Origin: Caulobacter vibrioides OR37
GTDB lineage: Bacteria > Pseudomonadota > Alphaproteobacteria > Caulobacterales > Caulobacteraceae
Direction of reading: 5' to 3'
DNA length: 64,000 bases
NCBI RefSeq assembly: GCF_000372645.1
Contig: NZ_APMP01000004.1
Span: 124,001-188,000 of the forward strand
A model generated the notes under the pieces. That model saw only the letters and a list, made by a program, of their open reading frames with translations. It searched no databases and was not told where the DNA came from. Positions 41,066-51,742 of this stretch are shown piece by piece. The first letter of the stretch is position 1. Every line of letters starts with the position of its first letter. The position numbers and the translations under genes are program-made.

Positions 41066-43738
41066 CTAGCCTAGATCGCCGCTGGCCGCGTCGAGCAACA
41101 GATAGGCCCGGCCCGCTTCCGAAGACAGCAACGCCGCCAGGAGGAAACCCTCGCGGTCCTGGCCGGCGGCCTCCTCGATCATCGACGCGTAGCGCTTCAG
41201 GAACCGTTCGGTGTTGCTCTTCAGCGGAGCGTCCGAGAACAGGCGGCGGACGAGGCGGCGGATGGCGGCGGGGGCAAGGCGCTTGACGACCTCGCGAGCG
41301 CCGACGGCGTCGCGCGTCTGCAAGGCCGCGGCGATCTCGTCGATGCGACCGCGCGGCAGCAGCGCGTGCGGGTCGATGCCCATGGCCGAGATCTCGGCCG
41401 CCAGCTTCTCGCCCAGAGCAGCGTCGCCGGGCGTGCTGCTTTCGATGCCCGACAGAAGGTTGCGCCAGCTCCAGCCGCCCTGGCCGTCCGGCTCGGGCGC
41501 GGGCTGACCGCGCTGGCCGCTGGCCTGCTCGAAGACCGAACGGAACTCCTCGTCGGTGGCGGTCGGGGTCAGGCGCAGGCGGCGACGGTCGGCCGGCGGC
41601 GGCTCGTCCTCATCATCGAACTGGGCCAGGGGCAGATTCTGCGGCGGCGGAGGCGGCGCCGTCGGGCGCGACCGCGCGGGCGGGGCGGTCGCCGGGGTCG
41701 CGCGGGCGCTGACCGTCGAAACGCCAGCGGCGGTGACCGCGCCGGCGGCTTCGCTGAGCATCTCGTAGTTGCGGCGCACGCGTTCCTGAAAGGCCTGATC
41801 GATCGCCGCGGTTTCCTCGGCCGTGCGGCGAACAGTGTTCATCAGCTGCTCGACGCCCTGCTCGATCGAGATCCGGACCTCGGCGGCCTTGCGCAGAGCC
41901 TCGGCCGGCAGATCCGCGGTGCGCTTGCCGATCTCGGCCAGCATGGCCTCGAGCTCGTCCAGCGTCCCGCGCGCGGCGTTGACCGACTCCTGCAGCTTCT
42001 GCGACGTGCGCGCCCCGGCCTGCTCGACCATCTGAGCCGAGTGCTCGATGATGTCGCGAGCCTCTTCCATGCGAGCTTCGAACACCGCGTCCGCCTTCTG
42101 ACCAGCGGCGAAGGCGATTTCGTTCAGTTGGTCCACGCGACCGCGCGCGGCTTCGACGCGGGCCTCGACGCCCGCGCCGGCTTCCAAAGCGGCCTGGGCC
42201 ATGGCCTCCATGGCGGCCTTCAGCTCTTCCTCGAGCAACGTGCGTTGGTTCTCGGCCACGTCGCCGATGGTTTCGAGCGTCTTCTTGACCTCTTCGGCCA
42301 GGCCCTCGCGCTGGGCGCGCGCGCCCTCGACCATCTCGCGGAACTGGTCGGCGGCCGCCCCGATCAGGCCGCGCAGGATCTCGGCGCCCATGGCGGCGGT
42401 GTCGGACAGCTCGGTGGCGCCCACCCGCGTGTAGGCGACGAACTCGGTGAGCTGCGCGGTGCGGGTCTCGGCCTCGGCGGCGAAGTCTTCCTGTTCCGAG
42501 CGCAGGGCTTGGCTGGCCTCGACCAGGGCGGCCCGCTGGGCGGCGAGGCTCTTCTCGACGGAGACGATCTGGTCGCCGACGCCATGGCCGGCGGTCTCCA
42601 GCCGAGCGATCTGGCGGGCTAGGTCCTCGGCCCCGACGCGGGCGGCGTCGGACGCCTCGGCGGCGGCGGCGGCGAGGTCGGCGGCGCGGGCGGCCAGGGC
42701 GGCCTCGGCTTCGCGAAGCTGGGTCTCGGCGAGGTCGGAGGCCTCGGCCACCATGCGGGCCTGGCTTCCGATCGCGTCGACCACCGCGGTGGAACGAGCG
42801 TCCAGCGACTGGGACAGGGTCTCCATGGCCGAGCGCTCGTGGCCCAGGCCTTGGGCCAACTGGTTGGCCATCTTCACGGACTCGTTGGCCGCCTCGGCCA
42901 AGCGAGCGGTTTCCTCGGCCAGGGCCTGGCGCAGCGAGACGATATGCTCGCGGGCGCGCTGGGCGGCGGCGGCGGCCTCGTCGACCCCGGCGCGCATGGC
43001 GTCGACCGCGCTGGACGCGCCCACGGCGGCCAGGGCCGCCGGCGTGACGATCCGATCGGTAAGGGTCCGCGTGCGGCGCAACTCGTCGGCGATGCCGGTG
43101 GCCTGGCGCAGCATGTAGGCGGCCAGCAGGGTCATCAGCGCCGGGCCAACGGCCATGCCGACAAGCACGGCGACCGCGAAGCTCTTGACCTTCAGCGCCG
43201 CCACGTCGCCCGCATAGCCCAGGGCGAAAAAGATCGGCCACACCGCCCACAGTGTCGCGATCGCCGAGGCGATGGTCCAGAAGAGGACGCCCGACATGCG
43301 GCGGGGCTGGTCCTCGCTCGTCAGCGAAACCGGCGGCGGTTCGATCGGGCCGCGCAGGTCGAGGGCGGCTTCCCGCGCTTGGGTCTTGGCGGGCGCGGCG
43401 CGCTCGGGTTCGACGATCGGCGCGGGCGGCTGAACGCCCGCGGCCAAGGGCGTCGGCGGCGGCCCTTCGGGCTCCGCGAACCGGGCGACGGAGTCGGGCG
43501 CGGCCTCGCGCCGACGGCGCGAACGGACGGCCCCCGGCGACGGCATGGCCAGATCGTCTTGCAAGGCGCCGCCCAGGCTCAAGGGTTCCGAGACCGTCGT
43601 ATCGGGCTCGGGCTCGGAAAACAGGGGCGTCTCGAGATGTTCAGGCGTGGCGCGGTCGTCCACCGTCCTGGTCTGTTCGGGAGAACGGTCCGTTGGCGTC
43701 GCGGAAAAATCGAGCGGTTGGCGCTTCTTAGGCTTCAT
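41066..43738 (-). CDS. tipN: Polarity (birth-scar) protein TipN
   Basis: An 890-residue membrane-anchored coiled-coil protein, almost the same length as TipN of C. crescentus, with the same layout: a cytoplasmic Pro-rich N-terminal region (1-150), two transmembrane helices (~151-175 and ~185-210), a very long Ala/Glu-rich coiled coil (~215-720) and a C-terminal globular part (~790-890). TipN marks the new pole after division and helps place the flagellum and guide chromosome segregation. The coiled coil is rich in AE/AR heptads that could inflate chance similarity, so I rely on length, topology and genomic position. Starts at ATG 43738. Confidence 0.85.
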   Translation of the reverse strand: MKPKKRQPLDFSATPTDRSPEQTRTVDDRATPEHLETPLFSEPEPDTTVSEPLSLGGALQDDLAMPSPGAVRSRRRREAAPDSVARFAEPEGPPPTPLAAGVQPPAPIVEPERAAPAKTQAREAALDLRGPIEPPPVSLTSEDQPRRMSGVLFWTIASAIATLWAVWPIFFALGYAGDVAALKVKSFAVAVLVGMAVGPALMTLLAAYMLRQATGIADELRRTRTLTDRIVTPAALAAVGASSAVDAMRAGVDEAAAAAQRAREHIVSLRQALAEETARLAEAANESVKMANQLAQGLGHERSAMETLSQSLDARSTAVVDAIGSQARMVAEASDLAETQLREAEAALAARAADLAAAAAEASDAARVGAEDLARQIARLETAGHGVGDQIVSVEKSLAAQRAALVEASQALRSEQEDFAAEAETRTAQLTEFVAYTRVGATELSDTAAMGAEILRGLIGAAADQFREMVEGARAQREGLAEEVKKTLETIGDVAENQRTLLEEELKAAMEAMAQAALEAGAGVEARVEAARGRVDQLNEIAFAAGQKADAVFEARMEEARDIIEHSAQMVEQAGARTSQKLQESVNAARGTLDELEAMLAEIGKRTADLPAEALRKAAEVRISIEQGVEQLMNTVRRTAEETAAIDQAFQERVRRNYEMLSEAAGAVTAAGVSTVSARATPATAPPARSRPTAPPPPPQNLPLAQFDDEDEPPPADRRRLRLTPTATDEEFRSVFEQASGQRGQPAPEPDGQGGWSWRNLLSGIESSTPGDAALGEKLAAEISAMGIDPHALLPRGRIDEIAAALQTRDAVGAREVVKRLAPAAIRRLVRRLFSDAPLKSNTERFLKRYASMIEEAAGQDREGFLLAALLSSEAGRAYLLLDAASGDLG

Positions 43739-44130
43739 ACACAGCCGGGGTCCCAGAACGATGGCGAGGGGGCGCAGAGACAGCCTTCGCGCGCCGGACC
43801 CCTCCTTCGCGTGTCACATGAACCTACCGACGAAAAGCCTTTGCGAAAAGCGACTTTGGTCGTGTTGTCAGGGGTTGCGGCGTCTGGGCGCGGCTTTCGG
43901 AGGGCGGATCGCTTTAAAACCCCTCTCCATCCACGAACAATGGCGGCGGGCGTCAAGCCAACTGACAGCGCCCCTAGAAATCCCACGTTGTCCTTAGCGA
44001 CGCCTGGGCCTTAGGTCGCGCCCTAGAATCGACGCCTCTCTCGACAAGTGGGGCTAATAAATTCCCTTTGCGGACCTTCGCCTTGGCCCTTACCCAATTC
44101 GCACCCGCCGCGCTTTCGCCGGACCCGAAG
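43739..44130. other. 392-bp divergent region between tipN and cysD
   Basis: No gene seen. It must contain the divergent promoters of tipN and cysD. A GANTC site (CcrM methylation motif, GAATC) lies near 44027, and AT-rich stretches occur at 43911-43918 (CTTTAAAA) and 44055-44066 (TAATAAATTCCC). An in-frame TTG at 44068 could lengthen CysD by 21 residues. I see no TTAA-N7-TTAA CtrA site and no riboswitch. Confidence 0.5.
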
Positions 44131-45063
44131 ATGCCCGATCTCACGACGGCCGCGCTCTCGCCGGCGCGCCTGACCCATCTCCAGCGCCTGGAGGCCGAGA
44201 GCATCCACATCCTGCGCGAGGTGGCGGCCGAATGCGAGCGCCCGGTCATGCTGTACTCGATCGGCAAGGACAGCGCGGTGATGCTGCATCTGGCGGCCAA
44301 GGCCTTCTATCCTGGCAAGCCGCCCTTCCCCCTCCTCCATGTCGATACGACCTGGAAGTTCCGGGACATGTACGCCCTACGTGACCGGGTCTCGTCGGAG
44401 TTCGGCTTCGACCTCCTGGTGCACAAGAACCCCGACGCCGAGGCGCGCGGGATCAATCCGTTCGACCACGGCAGCGCCCTGCACACCGATCTCTGGAAGA
44501 CCGAGGGCCTAAAGCAGGCCCTATCGAAATACGGCTTCGACGCGGCCTTCGGCGGCGCCCGCCGCGACGAGGAGAAGAGCCGGGCCAAGGAGCGGGTGTT
44601 CTCGTTCCGCACCGCCGAGCATCGCTGGGACCCGAAGAGCCAGCGCCCGGAGCTCTGGAACCTCTACAACACCCGCAAGCACCCGGGGGAAAGCCTGCGG
44701 GTCTTCCCGATCTCCAATTGGACCGAACTGGACGTCTGGCAGTACATCCACCTGGAGAACATCCCGATCGTGCCGCTGTATTTCGCGGCCGAGCGGCCGG
44801 TGGTCGAGCGCGACGGCGCGCTGATCATGGTCGACGACGCGCGCTTCCGCCTGCGGGACGGCGAAGTCCCCCAGATGAAGAGCGTCCGTTTCCGCACCCT
44901 GGGCTGCTATCCGCTGACCGGCGCCGTCGAGAGCACGGCCGCGACCCTGCCCCAGGTCATCCAGGAAATGCTGCTGACCACGACGTCGGAGCGCCAAGGC
45001 CGGGTCATCGACCACGACCAGTCCGCCTCGATGGAGAAGAAGAAGCAGGAGGGCTATTTCTGA
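44131..45063 (+). CDS. cysD: Sulfate adenylyltransferase subunit 2
   Basis: ATP sulfurylase small subunit, making adenosine phosphosulfate from ATP and sulfate with CysN; 310 residues from ATG 44131. PP-loop [16 protein letters not shown] near residue 38, then [35 protein letters not shown] and [14 protein letters not shown] match CysD throughout. An upstream TTG (44068) is possible but non-conserved. The stop overlaps the cysNC start by one base, so expression is coupled. Confidence 0.95.
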   Translation: MPDLTTAALSPARLTHLQRLEAESIHILREVAAECERPVMLYSIGKDSAVMLHLAAKAFYPGKPPFPLLHVDTTWKFRDMYALRDRVSSEFGFDLLVHKNPDAEARGINPFDHGSALHTDLWKTEGLKQALSKYGFDAAFGGARRDEEKSRAKERVFSFRTAEHRWDPKSQRPELWNLYNTRKHPGESLRVFPISNWTELDVWQYIHLENIPIVPLYFAAERPVVERDGALIMVDDARFRLRDGEVPQMKSVRFRTLGCYPLTGAVESTAATLPQVIQEMLLTTTSERQGRVIDHDQSASMEKKKQEGYF

Positions 45064-46970
45064 TGGCGCACCAGTCCGCCCTGATCGCCGAGGACATCGA
45101 AGCCTATCTGCATCAGCATCAGCACAAGTCGCTGCTGCGCTTCATCACCTGCGGCAGCGTCGACGACGGCAAGTCTACCCTGATCGGCCGCCTGCTGTAC
45201 GACAGCAAGATGATCTTCGAGGATCAGCTGGCCGCGCTCGAAGCCGACAGCAAGAAGGTCGGCACCCAAGGCGGGGCGATCGACTTCGCCCTGCTGGTCG
45301 ACGGCCTGGCCGCCGAGCGCGAGCAAGGCATCACCATCGACGTCGCCTACCGTTTCTTCTCGACCGAGAAGCGCAAGTTCATCGTCGCCGACACCCCCGG
45401 CCACGAGCAGTATACCCGCAACATGGTCACCGGGGCCTCGACCGCCGACGCGGCCGTGATCCTGATCGATGCGCGCAAGGGCGTGCTGACCCAGACGCGC
45501 CGCCACAGCTATCTCGTCCGCCTGCTGGGCATCCGGCACGTGGTGCTGGCGGTGAACAAGATGGATCTGGTGGGTTGGAACCCGGCCGTGTTCGACAAGA
45601 TCGTCGCCGACTATCGGGCCTTCGCCGAGCGGATCGGCCTCACCGTTTTCACCACGATCCCGATCTCGGGCCTGGGCGGCGACAATATCGCCGCGCGGAG
45701 CGAGGAGACGCCCTGGTTCAAGGGGCCGATCCTGATGGAGTGGCTGGAAGACGTCGAGGTCGAGGACAGCCTGCAGTCCCAGCCGTTCCGGATGCCGGTG
45801 CAGTGGGTCAATCGCCCCAATCTGGATTTCCGCGGCTTTTCGGGTCTGGTCGCCTCGGGAACCATCAAGCCGGGCGACCGCATCCGCGCCCTGCCCTCGG
45901 GCCGCGAAAGCCGGGTGGCGCGCATCGTCACCTTGCCCGGCGATCTCGACCAGGCCGTCGCCGGCCAGTCGGTGACCCTGACCCTGGAGGACGAGATCGA
46001 CATCTCGCGCGGCGACGTGATCGCAGGCGCCGATGCGCCAGCGCCGGTCGCCAACCAGTTCGAGGCGACCGTCGTCTGGATGGACGACGAGCCGCTGCCG
46101 CCGGGCCGCGCCTATCTGCTGAAGCTGGGCGCGCGCACGGTCGGGGCCAGCGTCACCGACATCAAGCACCGCGTGAACGTCAACACGCTGGAGCATACGG
46201 CCGCCAAGCGGCTGGAGCTCAACGAGATCGGGATCTGCAACCTCTCGCTCGACCAGGCGATCCCGTTCGAGCCCTATGCCGAAAACCGCCAGCTGGGCGG
46301 CTTCATCCTGATCGACCGGCTCAGCAACCGCACGGTCGGCGCGGGCATGATCAATTTCGCCCTGCGCCGGGCCGACAATATCCATTGGCAGCATACCGAT
46401 GTCAGCAAGGCCTCGCGGGCGGCGCTGAAGGCTCAGCGCGGCCAGGTCGTCTGGCTGACCGGCCTGTCGGGCGCGGGCAAGTCGACCATCGCCAACCTGG
46501 TCGAGAAGCGCCTGCACGCCTTGGGCCGCCACACCTATCTGCTGGATGGCGACAATGTCCGCCACGGCCTCAACAAGGACCTCGGCTTCACCGAGGAGGA
46601 CCGCGTCGAGAACATCCGCCGCGTCGCCGAGGTCGCCAAGCTGATGGTCGACGCCGGCCTGATCGTGCTGACCGCCTTCATCTCGCCGTTCCGGGCCGAG
46701 CGCCAGCTGGCGCGCGACCTTCTCGAGCCCGGCGAGTTCATCGAGGTCTTCGTCGACACGCCGCTGGCCGTGGCCGAGGCGCGGGACGTCAAGGGCCTCT
46801 ACAAGAAGGCCCGTTCGGGTCAGCTGAAGAACTTCACCGGCGTCGACAGTCCCTACGAGGCGCCGGAGCGGCCCGAACTGCGCATCGATACCACCGCGAT
46901 CGACCCAGTCGAGGCGGCCGAGCGGATCGTGGCGTGGCTGGAGGGCCGGGAGATCGACTACGCGATCTGA
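45063..46970 (+). CDS. cysNC: Bifunctional sulfate adenylyltransferase subunit 1 / APS kinase
   Basis: A fused enzyme of 635 residues. CysN half (1-~450): GTPase with [16 protein letters not shown] near residue 31, [17 protein letters not shown] near 110 and NKMDLV near 164, then two beta-barrel domains. CysC half (~460-635): P-loop [33 protein letters not shown] and [25 protein letters not shown]. It makes APS and then PAPS. The fusion is common in alphaproteobacteria. Its 3' end overlaps the convergent MFS gene by 13 bp. Confidence 0.97.
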   Translation: MAHQSALIAEDIEAYLHQHQHKSLLRFITCGSVDDGKSTLIGRLLYDSKMIFEDQLAALEADSKKVGTQGGAIDFALLVDGLAAEREQGITIDVAYRFFSTEKRKFIVADTPGHEQYTRNMVTGASTADAAVILIDARKGVLTQTRRHSYLVRLLGIRHVVLAVNKMDLVGWNPAVFDKIVADYRAFAERIGLTVFTTIPISGLGGDNIAARSEETPWFKGPILMEWLEDVEVEDSLQSQPFRMPVQWVNRPNLDFRGFSGLVASGTIKPGDRIRALPSGRESRVARIVTLPGDLDQAVAGQSVTLTLEDEIDISRGDVIAGADAPAPVANQFEATVVWMDDEPLPPGRAYLLKLGARTVGASVTDIKHRVNVNTLEHTAAKRLELNEIGICNLSLDQAIPFEPYAENRQLGGFILIDRLSNRTVGAGMINFALRRADNIHWQHTDVSKASRAALKAQRGQVVWLTGLSGAGKSTIANLVEKRLHALGRHTYLLDGDNVRHGLNKDLGFTEEDRVENIRRVAEVAKLMVDAGLIVLTAFISPFRAERQLARDLLEPGEFIEVFVDTPLAVAEARDVKGLYKKARSGQLKNFTGVDSPYEAPERPELRIDTTAIDPVEAAERIVAWLEGREIDYAI

Positions 46971-48172
46971 CGGTTCGCCGGCCTGGACAGCAGGATCGCC
47001 CCGCCAAGGCCCAGCAGCGCCATGGCGGCGGTGACTAGGTAGCCACGGGCCCCGAAGGCGTCGAACAGCGGTCCCGAGGCCAGGGTCGCCACGCCCAGGG
47101 TCAGGCCCGACGACAGGGCCGAGTTGATCGCCTGGGCCGGCGAGGCGTAGGCCGGCGGGGTCAGCTTCTCGATCAGCCGCAGCGAGGCCAGGAAGCTGGC
47201 CGCGAAGGTCAGGGCGTGCAGCAGTTGCAGCGGAAACAGCGCCCACAGCGGCGGCTGGAAGGCGTAGGCCGTCCAGCGGACCACGGCCGCCAGCGCGCCC
47301 AGCACGAGGAACCGCTCGGGGGTCCAGCGGCGGCGCAGCGGCTCCAGGAACCACATGAACCCGACCTCGGCCGTCACGCCGACGCCCCAGAGGACGCCGA
47401 TCATCGGCTCCGAGATCCCCTGCTTGCGCCAGAGAATGGCCGAGAAGCCGTAGTAGAAGGCGTGCGCGCCCTGGATCAGTCCCGCCGTGACCACCGCCAG
47501 CACGAAAGTCCGGTCGCGCAGCAGATCGCCCAGCCCCTTCCAGCGCTCGGACCTGTCGGGCTTGGCCCCTTCGGCGTGGACGCGCTCGGACGGGATGACC
47601 AGGGCGCCGACCAGGGCGCCGATGAAGCACGCGGCCGCGATCCAGACGGCGATGACCGTCGGCGCGGCGAAGGTCAGGATGGCGCCCATGGCCAGGTTGG
47701 CGAAGATGAAGGTGCTGGACCCCGTGCCACGCGGAACGCCGTAGTTGAACCCCTCGACTCGCGCCCGGCGCAGCGAGATCACGTCGATCAGCGGCGAGAC
47801 GGTCGACAGCAGGGTCTGGCCGACGAACCAGGCCAGGGCCAGCCACCAGAGGTTCGCGGTGACCAGCAGGCCCGCATAGCCAAGGCCCGCCCCGATCAGC
47901 AGCAGGATCATCGGCGTGCGCCGCAGGGTAAAGCCGTCGGCCCATACCGCCAGCGACGCGCCGGTGAAGGGTCGAAGCAGCAGCGGCAAGGCCAGGATCA
48001 GACCGATCTCGCCGCCGCTCATGCCCCGCGAACGCAGATAGGTGCCGATATAGGGCAGGCTGACGCCCGAACTCAGATAGATCGCGCCGTAGAACAGGCA
48101 GAGGCGAACGACGGTCGGCAGCCCCCCGGAATGGACGGCCGCGCCGTCCGCCTTGTCCGCCCCCGCCGGCAA
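46958..48172 (-). CDS. MFS transporter (MFS_1-like, sugar-symporter/HcaT type)
   Basis: A 404-residue inner-membrane permease with 12 hydrophobic segments. [35 protein letters not shown] at the start and the [29 protein letters not shown] loop resemble the nucleoside/LacY-like MFS_1 group. The start is TTG 48172, directly after the metG stop, which implies translational coupling; a more internal start cannot be excluded. Substrate is unknown and the link with metG is probably only positional. Confidence 0.8.
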   Translation of the reverse strand: MPAGADKADGAAVHSGGLPTVVRLCLFYGAIYLSSGVSLPYIGTYLRSRGMSGGEIGLILALPLLLRPFTGASLAVWADGFTLRRTPMILLLIGAGLGYAGLLVTANLWWLALAWFVGQTLLSTVSPLIDVISLRRARVEGFNYGVPRGTGSSTFIFANLAMGAILTFAAPTVIAVWIAAACFIGALVGALVIPSERVHAEGAKPDRSERWKGLGDLLRDRTFVLAVVTAGLIQGAHAFYYGFSAILWRKQGISEPMIGVLWGVGVTAEVGFMWFLEPLRRRWTPERFLVLGALAAVVRWTAYAFQPPLWALFPLQLLHALTFAASFLASLRLIEKLTPPAYASPAQAINSALSSGLTLGVATLASGPLFDAFGARGYLVTAAMALLGLGGAILLSRPANRQIA

Positions 48173-48173
48173 G

Positions 48174-49883
48174 CTATTCCGCGCCGCCGAAGCGGGCCGT
48201 CCATTCGGCGATCTGCTCGTCCTCGATCTTCTTGAACAGGACCTCGGGCACGGTCACCGGCGCGCCGACCAGCAGACGGTTCAGCTCAACGTGGGCGTCG
48301 TTCGACGGCCATTCCGCCGGGAAGGGCAGATCGAAGGCCGCGCCGATCTTCTCGGCCGCGAACGGGATGAACGGGGCCGAGATCTTGGCGTACAGCGCCG
48401 CCAGGTTTAGGGCCGTGCGGACGATGACGGCGGCGCGGTCGCGATCGGTCTTGATCGCGATCCACGGCGCGGCCTCCTGCAGGTACTCGTTGCCGACCAC
48501 CCACAGCGCCCTCAGCGCCTGGGCGCTCTTGCGGATCTCGATGGCGTCCATCTGTTCGGCCAGGTCCGCCAGACGCGCCGAGACGTCGGCGAACAGCTTC
48601 TCCTCCAGCGGGCCGGGCGCGCCGCCCGCCGGGACCACGCCTTCGAACTTGCTCTCGTTGAACTTCAGGATGCGGTTGATGAAGTTGCCCAGCACGTCGG
48701 CCAGATCGCGGTTCACGGCGCTGGCGAACTGCTCCCAGGTGAAGGCGGTGTCGCTGCCTTCCGGAGAATTGGCGGTCAGGTACCAGCGCCACAGGTCGGG
48801 CGGCAGGATCTCCAGCGCCGCGTCCATGAAGACGCCGCGCTTGTTCGAGGTCGAGAACTTGCCGCCGTACCAGTTCAACCAGTTGAAGGCCTTGAGCATG
48901 TCGACGCTCTTCCACGGCTCTTCAGAGCCTAGGATCGTCGCCGGGAAGCTGACCGTGTGGAACGCCACGTTGTCCTTGCCCATGAACTGGACATAGCGCA
49001 CGTCGTCGGCGCCCTCGTCGGTGCGCCACCAGCGCTTCCAGTCGCGGTCGGGCGAGGCTTCGGCCCATTCCTGGGTCGCGGCGATATATTCGATCGGGGC
49101 GTCGAACCAGACGTAGAAGACCTTGTCCTCGAAACCCGGGCGCGGGATCCCGTCCTTGGCCACCGGGATGCCCCAGGCCAGGTCACGGGTGATGCCGCGA
49201 TCGATCAACCCCTCGTCCAGGTGCTTGTAGGCGATGGAGCGGGCCAGCGGCGGCCAGTCGGCGTGGGCGTCGACCCAGGCGCGGATCTTCTCCTGCATCT
49301 TGGTCTGCAAGAGGTAGAGGTGCTTGGTGTCGCGCACCTCGATATTCCGCGAGCCCGAGATCACCGAGTACGGATTGATCAGGTCGGTCGGGTCCAGCAG
49401 GTTGCCGCAGTTGTCGCATTGATCGCCCCGCGCCTTCTCGAAACCGCAATGCGGACAGGTCCCCTCGACATAGCGGTCCGGCAGGAAGCGCTTGTCATCG
49501 ACCGAGTAGACCATCTGGTCGACGCGTTCCTCGATCAGGCCGTGGTCTTCCAAGGCCTGGCAGAAGTGCTGGGTCAGGCGATGGTTCTGCGGCGACGACG
49601 AGCGTCCGAAGTGGTCCCACGACAGGCCGAACGCGCGGCCCACGTCATGCTGCAGCACATGCTGCTCGGCGCAGTAGGTTGCCACATCCTGGTTGGCGGC
49701 GGCGGCGGCCAGTTCGGCCGGCGTCCCGTGCTCGTCGGTGGCGCAGATGTACAGCGTCTCGTGCCCCCGGGCCCGCTGGAAACGCGCATAGACGTCGGCC
49801 GGCAGCATCGACCCCGCCAGATTCCCCAGGTGCTTGATGCCGTTGATGTACGGCAGGGCCGAGGTGATCAGGATGCGAGCCAT
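48174..49883 (-). CDS. metG: Methionyl-tRNA synthetase
   Basis: Charges tRNA-Met; 569 residues, class Ia synthetase. The HIGH-equivalent [20 protein letters not shown] is at the N-terminus, the zinc knuckle is [18 protein letters not shown] near 145, and the KMSKS loop is present as [11 protein letters not shown] near 345, the form found in the synthetase type that has this longer zinc region. An anticodon-binding helical domain follows; there is no C-terminal tRNA-binding (EMAP) extension. I start at ATG 49883 because [12 protein letters not shown] is the family start; the open frame upstream is not conserved. Confidence 0.96.
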   Translation of the reverse strand: MARILITSALPYINGIKHLGNLAGSMLPADVYARFQRARGHETLYICATDEHGTPAELAAAAANQDVATYCAEQHVLQHDVGRAFGLSWDHFGRSSSPQNHRLTQHFCQALEDHGLIEERVDQMVYSVDDKRFLPDRYVEGTCPHCGFEKARGDQCDNCGNLLDPTDLINPYSVISGSRNIEVRDTKHLYLLQTKMQEKIRAWVDAHADWPPLARSIAYKHLDEGLIDRGITRDLAWGIPVAKDGIPRPGFEDKVFYVWFDAPIEYIAATQEWAEASPDRDWKRWWRTDEGADDVRYVQFMGKDNVAFHTVSFPATILGSEEPWKSVDMLKAFNWLNWYGGKFSTSNKRGVFMDAALEILPPDLWRWYLTANSPEGSDTAFTWEQFASAVNRDLADVLGNFINRILKFNESKFEGVVPAGGAPGPLEEKLFADVSARLADLAEQMDAIEIRKSAQALRALWVVGNEYLQEAAPWIAIKTDRDRAAVIVRTALNLAALYAKISAPFIPFAAEKIGAAFDLPFPAEWPSNDAHVELNRLLVGAPVTVPEVLFKKIEDEQIAEWTARFGGAE

Positions 49884-49971
49884 GCGGGCGCGGCCTTTCG
49901 GGCAAGTCGGACGAAGCAAAGAAGCGTCCGCATATAGAAGGGTCGGGCGGCGAGGGAAAGGTTTGGCTAAA

Positions 49972-50015
49972 ACCTCCCCTACCCCACGATGGGGGAAGGG
50001 TCGGGGATCGGGGTG
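49972..50015. repeat. GC-rich palindromic repeat, left copy of an inverted pair
   Basis: CCTCCCCTACCCCACGATGGGGGAAGGGTCGGGG, an imperfect hairpin between metG and pccB. It aligns with the reverse complement of the element at 50062, so the two form a head-to-head pair about 50 bp apart. Such CCCTCCCC/GGGGGAGG elements are, as I recall, frequent between Caulobacter genes. Confidence 0.7.
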
Positions 50016-50061
50016 AATGCTGCTTTGGCGGCGGCGCTCGGCATCGACCGTCGTAGTCGCC

Positions 50062-50101
50062 CCGCCCCTGCCCTCCCCCATCAAGGGGGAGGGAGAAGGA
50101 C
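50062..50101. repeat. GC-rich palindromic repeat, right copy of an inverted pair
   Basis: A perfect 9-bp stem (CCCTCCCCC at 50071 with GGGGGAGGG at 50085) and a 5-nt loop, flanked by CCCCG on the left. It ends one base before the pccB stop, where it may act as an mRNA 3' hairpin. No U-tract follows on the minus strand. Confidence 0.75.
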
Positions 50102-51634
50102 CTAAAGCGGGATATTATCGTGCTTCTTCCAAGGGTTGGCCAGTTCCTTGCCCTTGAGGCTTTTGAGGCCCCGGACGATGCGTCGGCGGGTGCCGTGGGG
50201 CATGATGACGTCGTCGATATAGCCGCGCTGGGCGGCGACGAAGGGGTTGGCGAAGCGGTCCTTGTACTCGGCCTCGCGGGCGGCCAGGGCCTGGGGGTCC
50301 TTGGCCTCCTGGCGGAAGATGATCTCCACCGCCCCCTTGGCGCCCATCACCGCGATCTCGGCCGTGGGCCAGGCGTAGTTGAGGTCGCCGCGCAGGTGCT
50401 TGGAGCTCATCACGTCATAGGCCCCGCCATAGGCCTTGCGGGTGATGACGGTGATCTTCGGAACCGTGGCCTCGGCGTAGGCGAACAAGAGCTTGGCCCC
50501 GTGCTTGATCAGGCCGCCGTACTCCTGCTTGGTCCCCGGCATGAAGCCCGGCACGTCGACGAAGGTCAGGATCGGGATGTTGAAGGCGTCGCAGAACCGC
50601 ACGAAGCGGGCGGCCTTGCGGCTGGAGTCGATGTCCAGCACCCCGGCCAGCACCTGAGGCTGGTTGGCGACGATACCGACCGTCTCGCCGTCCATCCGGG
50701 CGAAGCCGACGATGATGTTCTTGGCCCACTCGCTGGAGATCTCGAAGAAGTCGGCCTCGTCCACGACCTTCAGGATCAGCTCCTTCATGTCATAGGGCTT
50801 GGTCGGGTCGGCCGGGATCAGGGTGTCGAGGCTCATCTCCTCGCGATAGGCTTCGTCGAAGCTGTCGCGCTCGGGGGCGGCCTCGCGGTTGGACGCGGGC
50901 AGGAAGTCGATCAGGCGGCGCACCTGGGTCAGGGCCTCCAGATCGTTCTCGAACGCCCCCTCGGCCACGCCCGACTTGGCCGCGTGCACGCGCGCCCCGC
51001 CCAGTTCCTCGGCGGTGACCACCTCGTTGGTGACGGTCTTCACGACATCCGGGCCGGTCACGAACATGTAGCTGGTGTCCTTCACCATGAAGATGAAGTC
51101 GGTCATGGCCGGGCTATAGACATCGCCCCCGGCGCACGGGCCCATGATCACGCTGATCTGCGGGATGACCCCCGAGGCCATCACGTTCTCCAGGAAGATG
51201 TCGGCATAGCCGGCCAGCGAATCCACGCCCTCCTGGATGCGCGCCCCGCCCGCGTCGAACAGGCCGATGATCGGCGCGCCCACCTTCATGGCCTGGCGCT
51301 GGACCTTGACGATCTTCTGGGCGTGGGCGTTCGACAGGCTGCCGCCGAACACCGTGAAGTCCTTGGAGAAGACGTAGACGACCTTGCCGTTGATCGTGCC
51401 CCAGCCGGTGACCACCCCGTCGCCCGGCACCTTCTGGGCCTCCATGCCAAAGTCCGCGCAGCGGTGCTCGACGAACATGTCGAACTCCTCGAAGCTGCCC
51501 TCGTCCAGCAGAAGATCGATCCGCTCGCGCGCCGTCAGCTTGCCCTTGCCGTGCTGCGCCGCCACCCGAGCCTCGCCGCCCCCAGCCTTCGCCCGCCCAC
51601 GACGACGCTCCAGTTCTTCCAGTATCTGCTGCAC
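50102..51634 (-). CDS. pccB: Propionyl-CoA carboxylase beta subunit
   Basis: Carboxyltransferase subunit that moves CO2 from biotin to propionyl-CoA; 510 residues, the usual length. [22 protein letters not shown], the oxyanion-forming [37 protein letters not shown] and [28 protein letters not shown] are diagnostic. I place the start at GTG 51634, since AGGAG lies 9 bases upstream and the protein then begins at the conserved [11 protein letters not shown]; an open frame continues to 51736. The biotin-carrying alpha subunit is not in this window. It follows the ATP12-type gene by ~110 bp on the same strand. Confidence 0.92.
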   Translation of the reverse strand: MQQILEELERRRGRAKAGGGEARVAAQHGKGKLTARERIDLLLDEGSFEEFDMFVEHRCADFGMEAQKVPGDGVVTGWGTINGKVVYVFSKDFTVFGGSLSNAHAQKIVKVQRQAMKVGAPIIGLFDAGGARIQEGVDSLAGYADIFLENVMASGVIPQISVIMGPCAGGDVYSPAMTDFIFMVKDTSYMFVTGPDVVKTVTNEVVTAEELGGARVHAAKSGVAEGAFENDLEALTQVRRLIDFLPASNREAAPERDSFDEAYREEMSLDTLIPADPTKPYDMKELILKVVDEADFFEISSEWAKNIIVGFARMDGETVGIVANQPQVLAGVLDIDSSRKAARFVRFCDAFNIPILTFVDVPGFMPGTKQEYGGLIKHGAKLLFAYAEATVPKITVITRKAYGGAYDVMSSKHLRGDLNYAWPTAEIAVMGAKGAVEIIFRQEAKDPQALAAREAEYKDRFANPFVAAQRGYIDDVIMPHGTRRRIVRGLKSLKGKELANPWKKHDNIPL

Positions 51635-51742
51635 GCGGCTGATCTCCTGCCCGGCCGGCGGTTTGCCCACCTTATGCGGCAGGCGTAGCGAGCCCCGGCG
51701 GGCGAGGCAAGCATCGCTGGCGACCGGCGCGTCCACGGACGG

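Noticed and set aside
43739..44130. CtrA-binding site (TTAA-N7-TTAA) upstream of tipN
   Set aside because: Only single TTAA-like tetramers are present; no full motif.
45054..47945. 963-codon open frame antisense to cysNC and overlapping the MFS gene
   Set aside because: It runs through conserved cysNC on the other strand and its product has no recognisable fold; GC-rich shadow.
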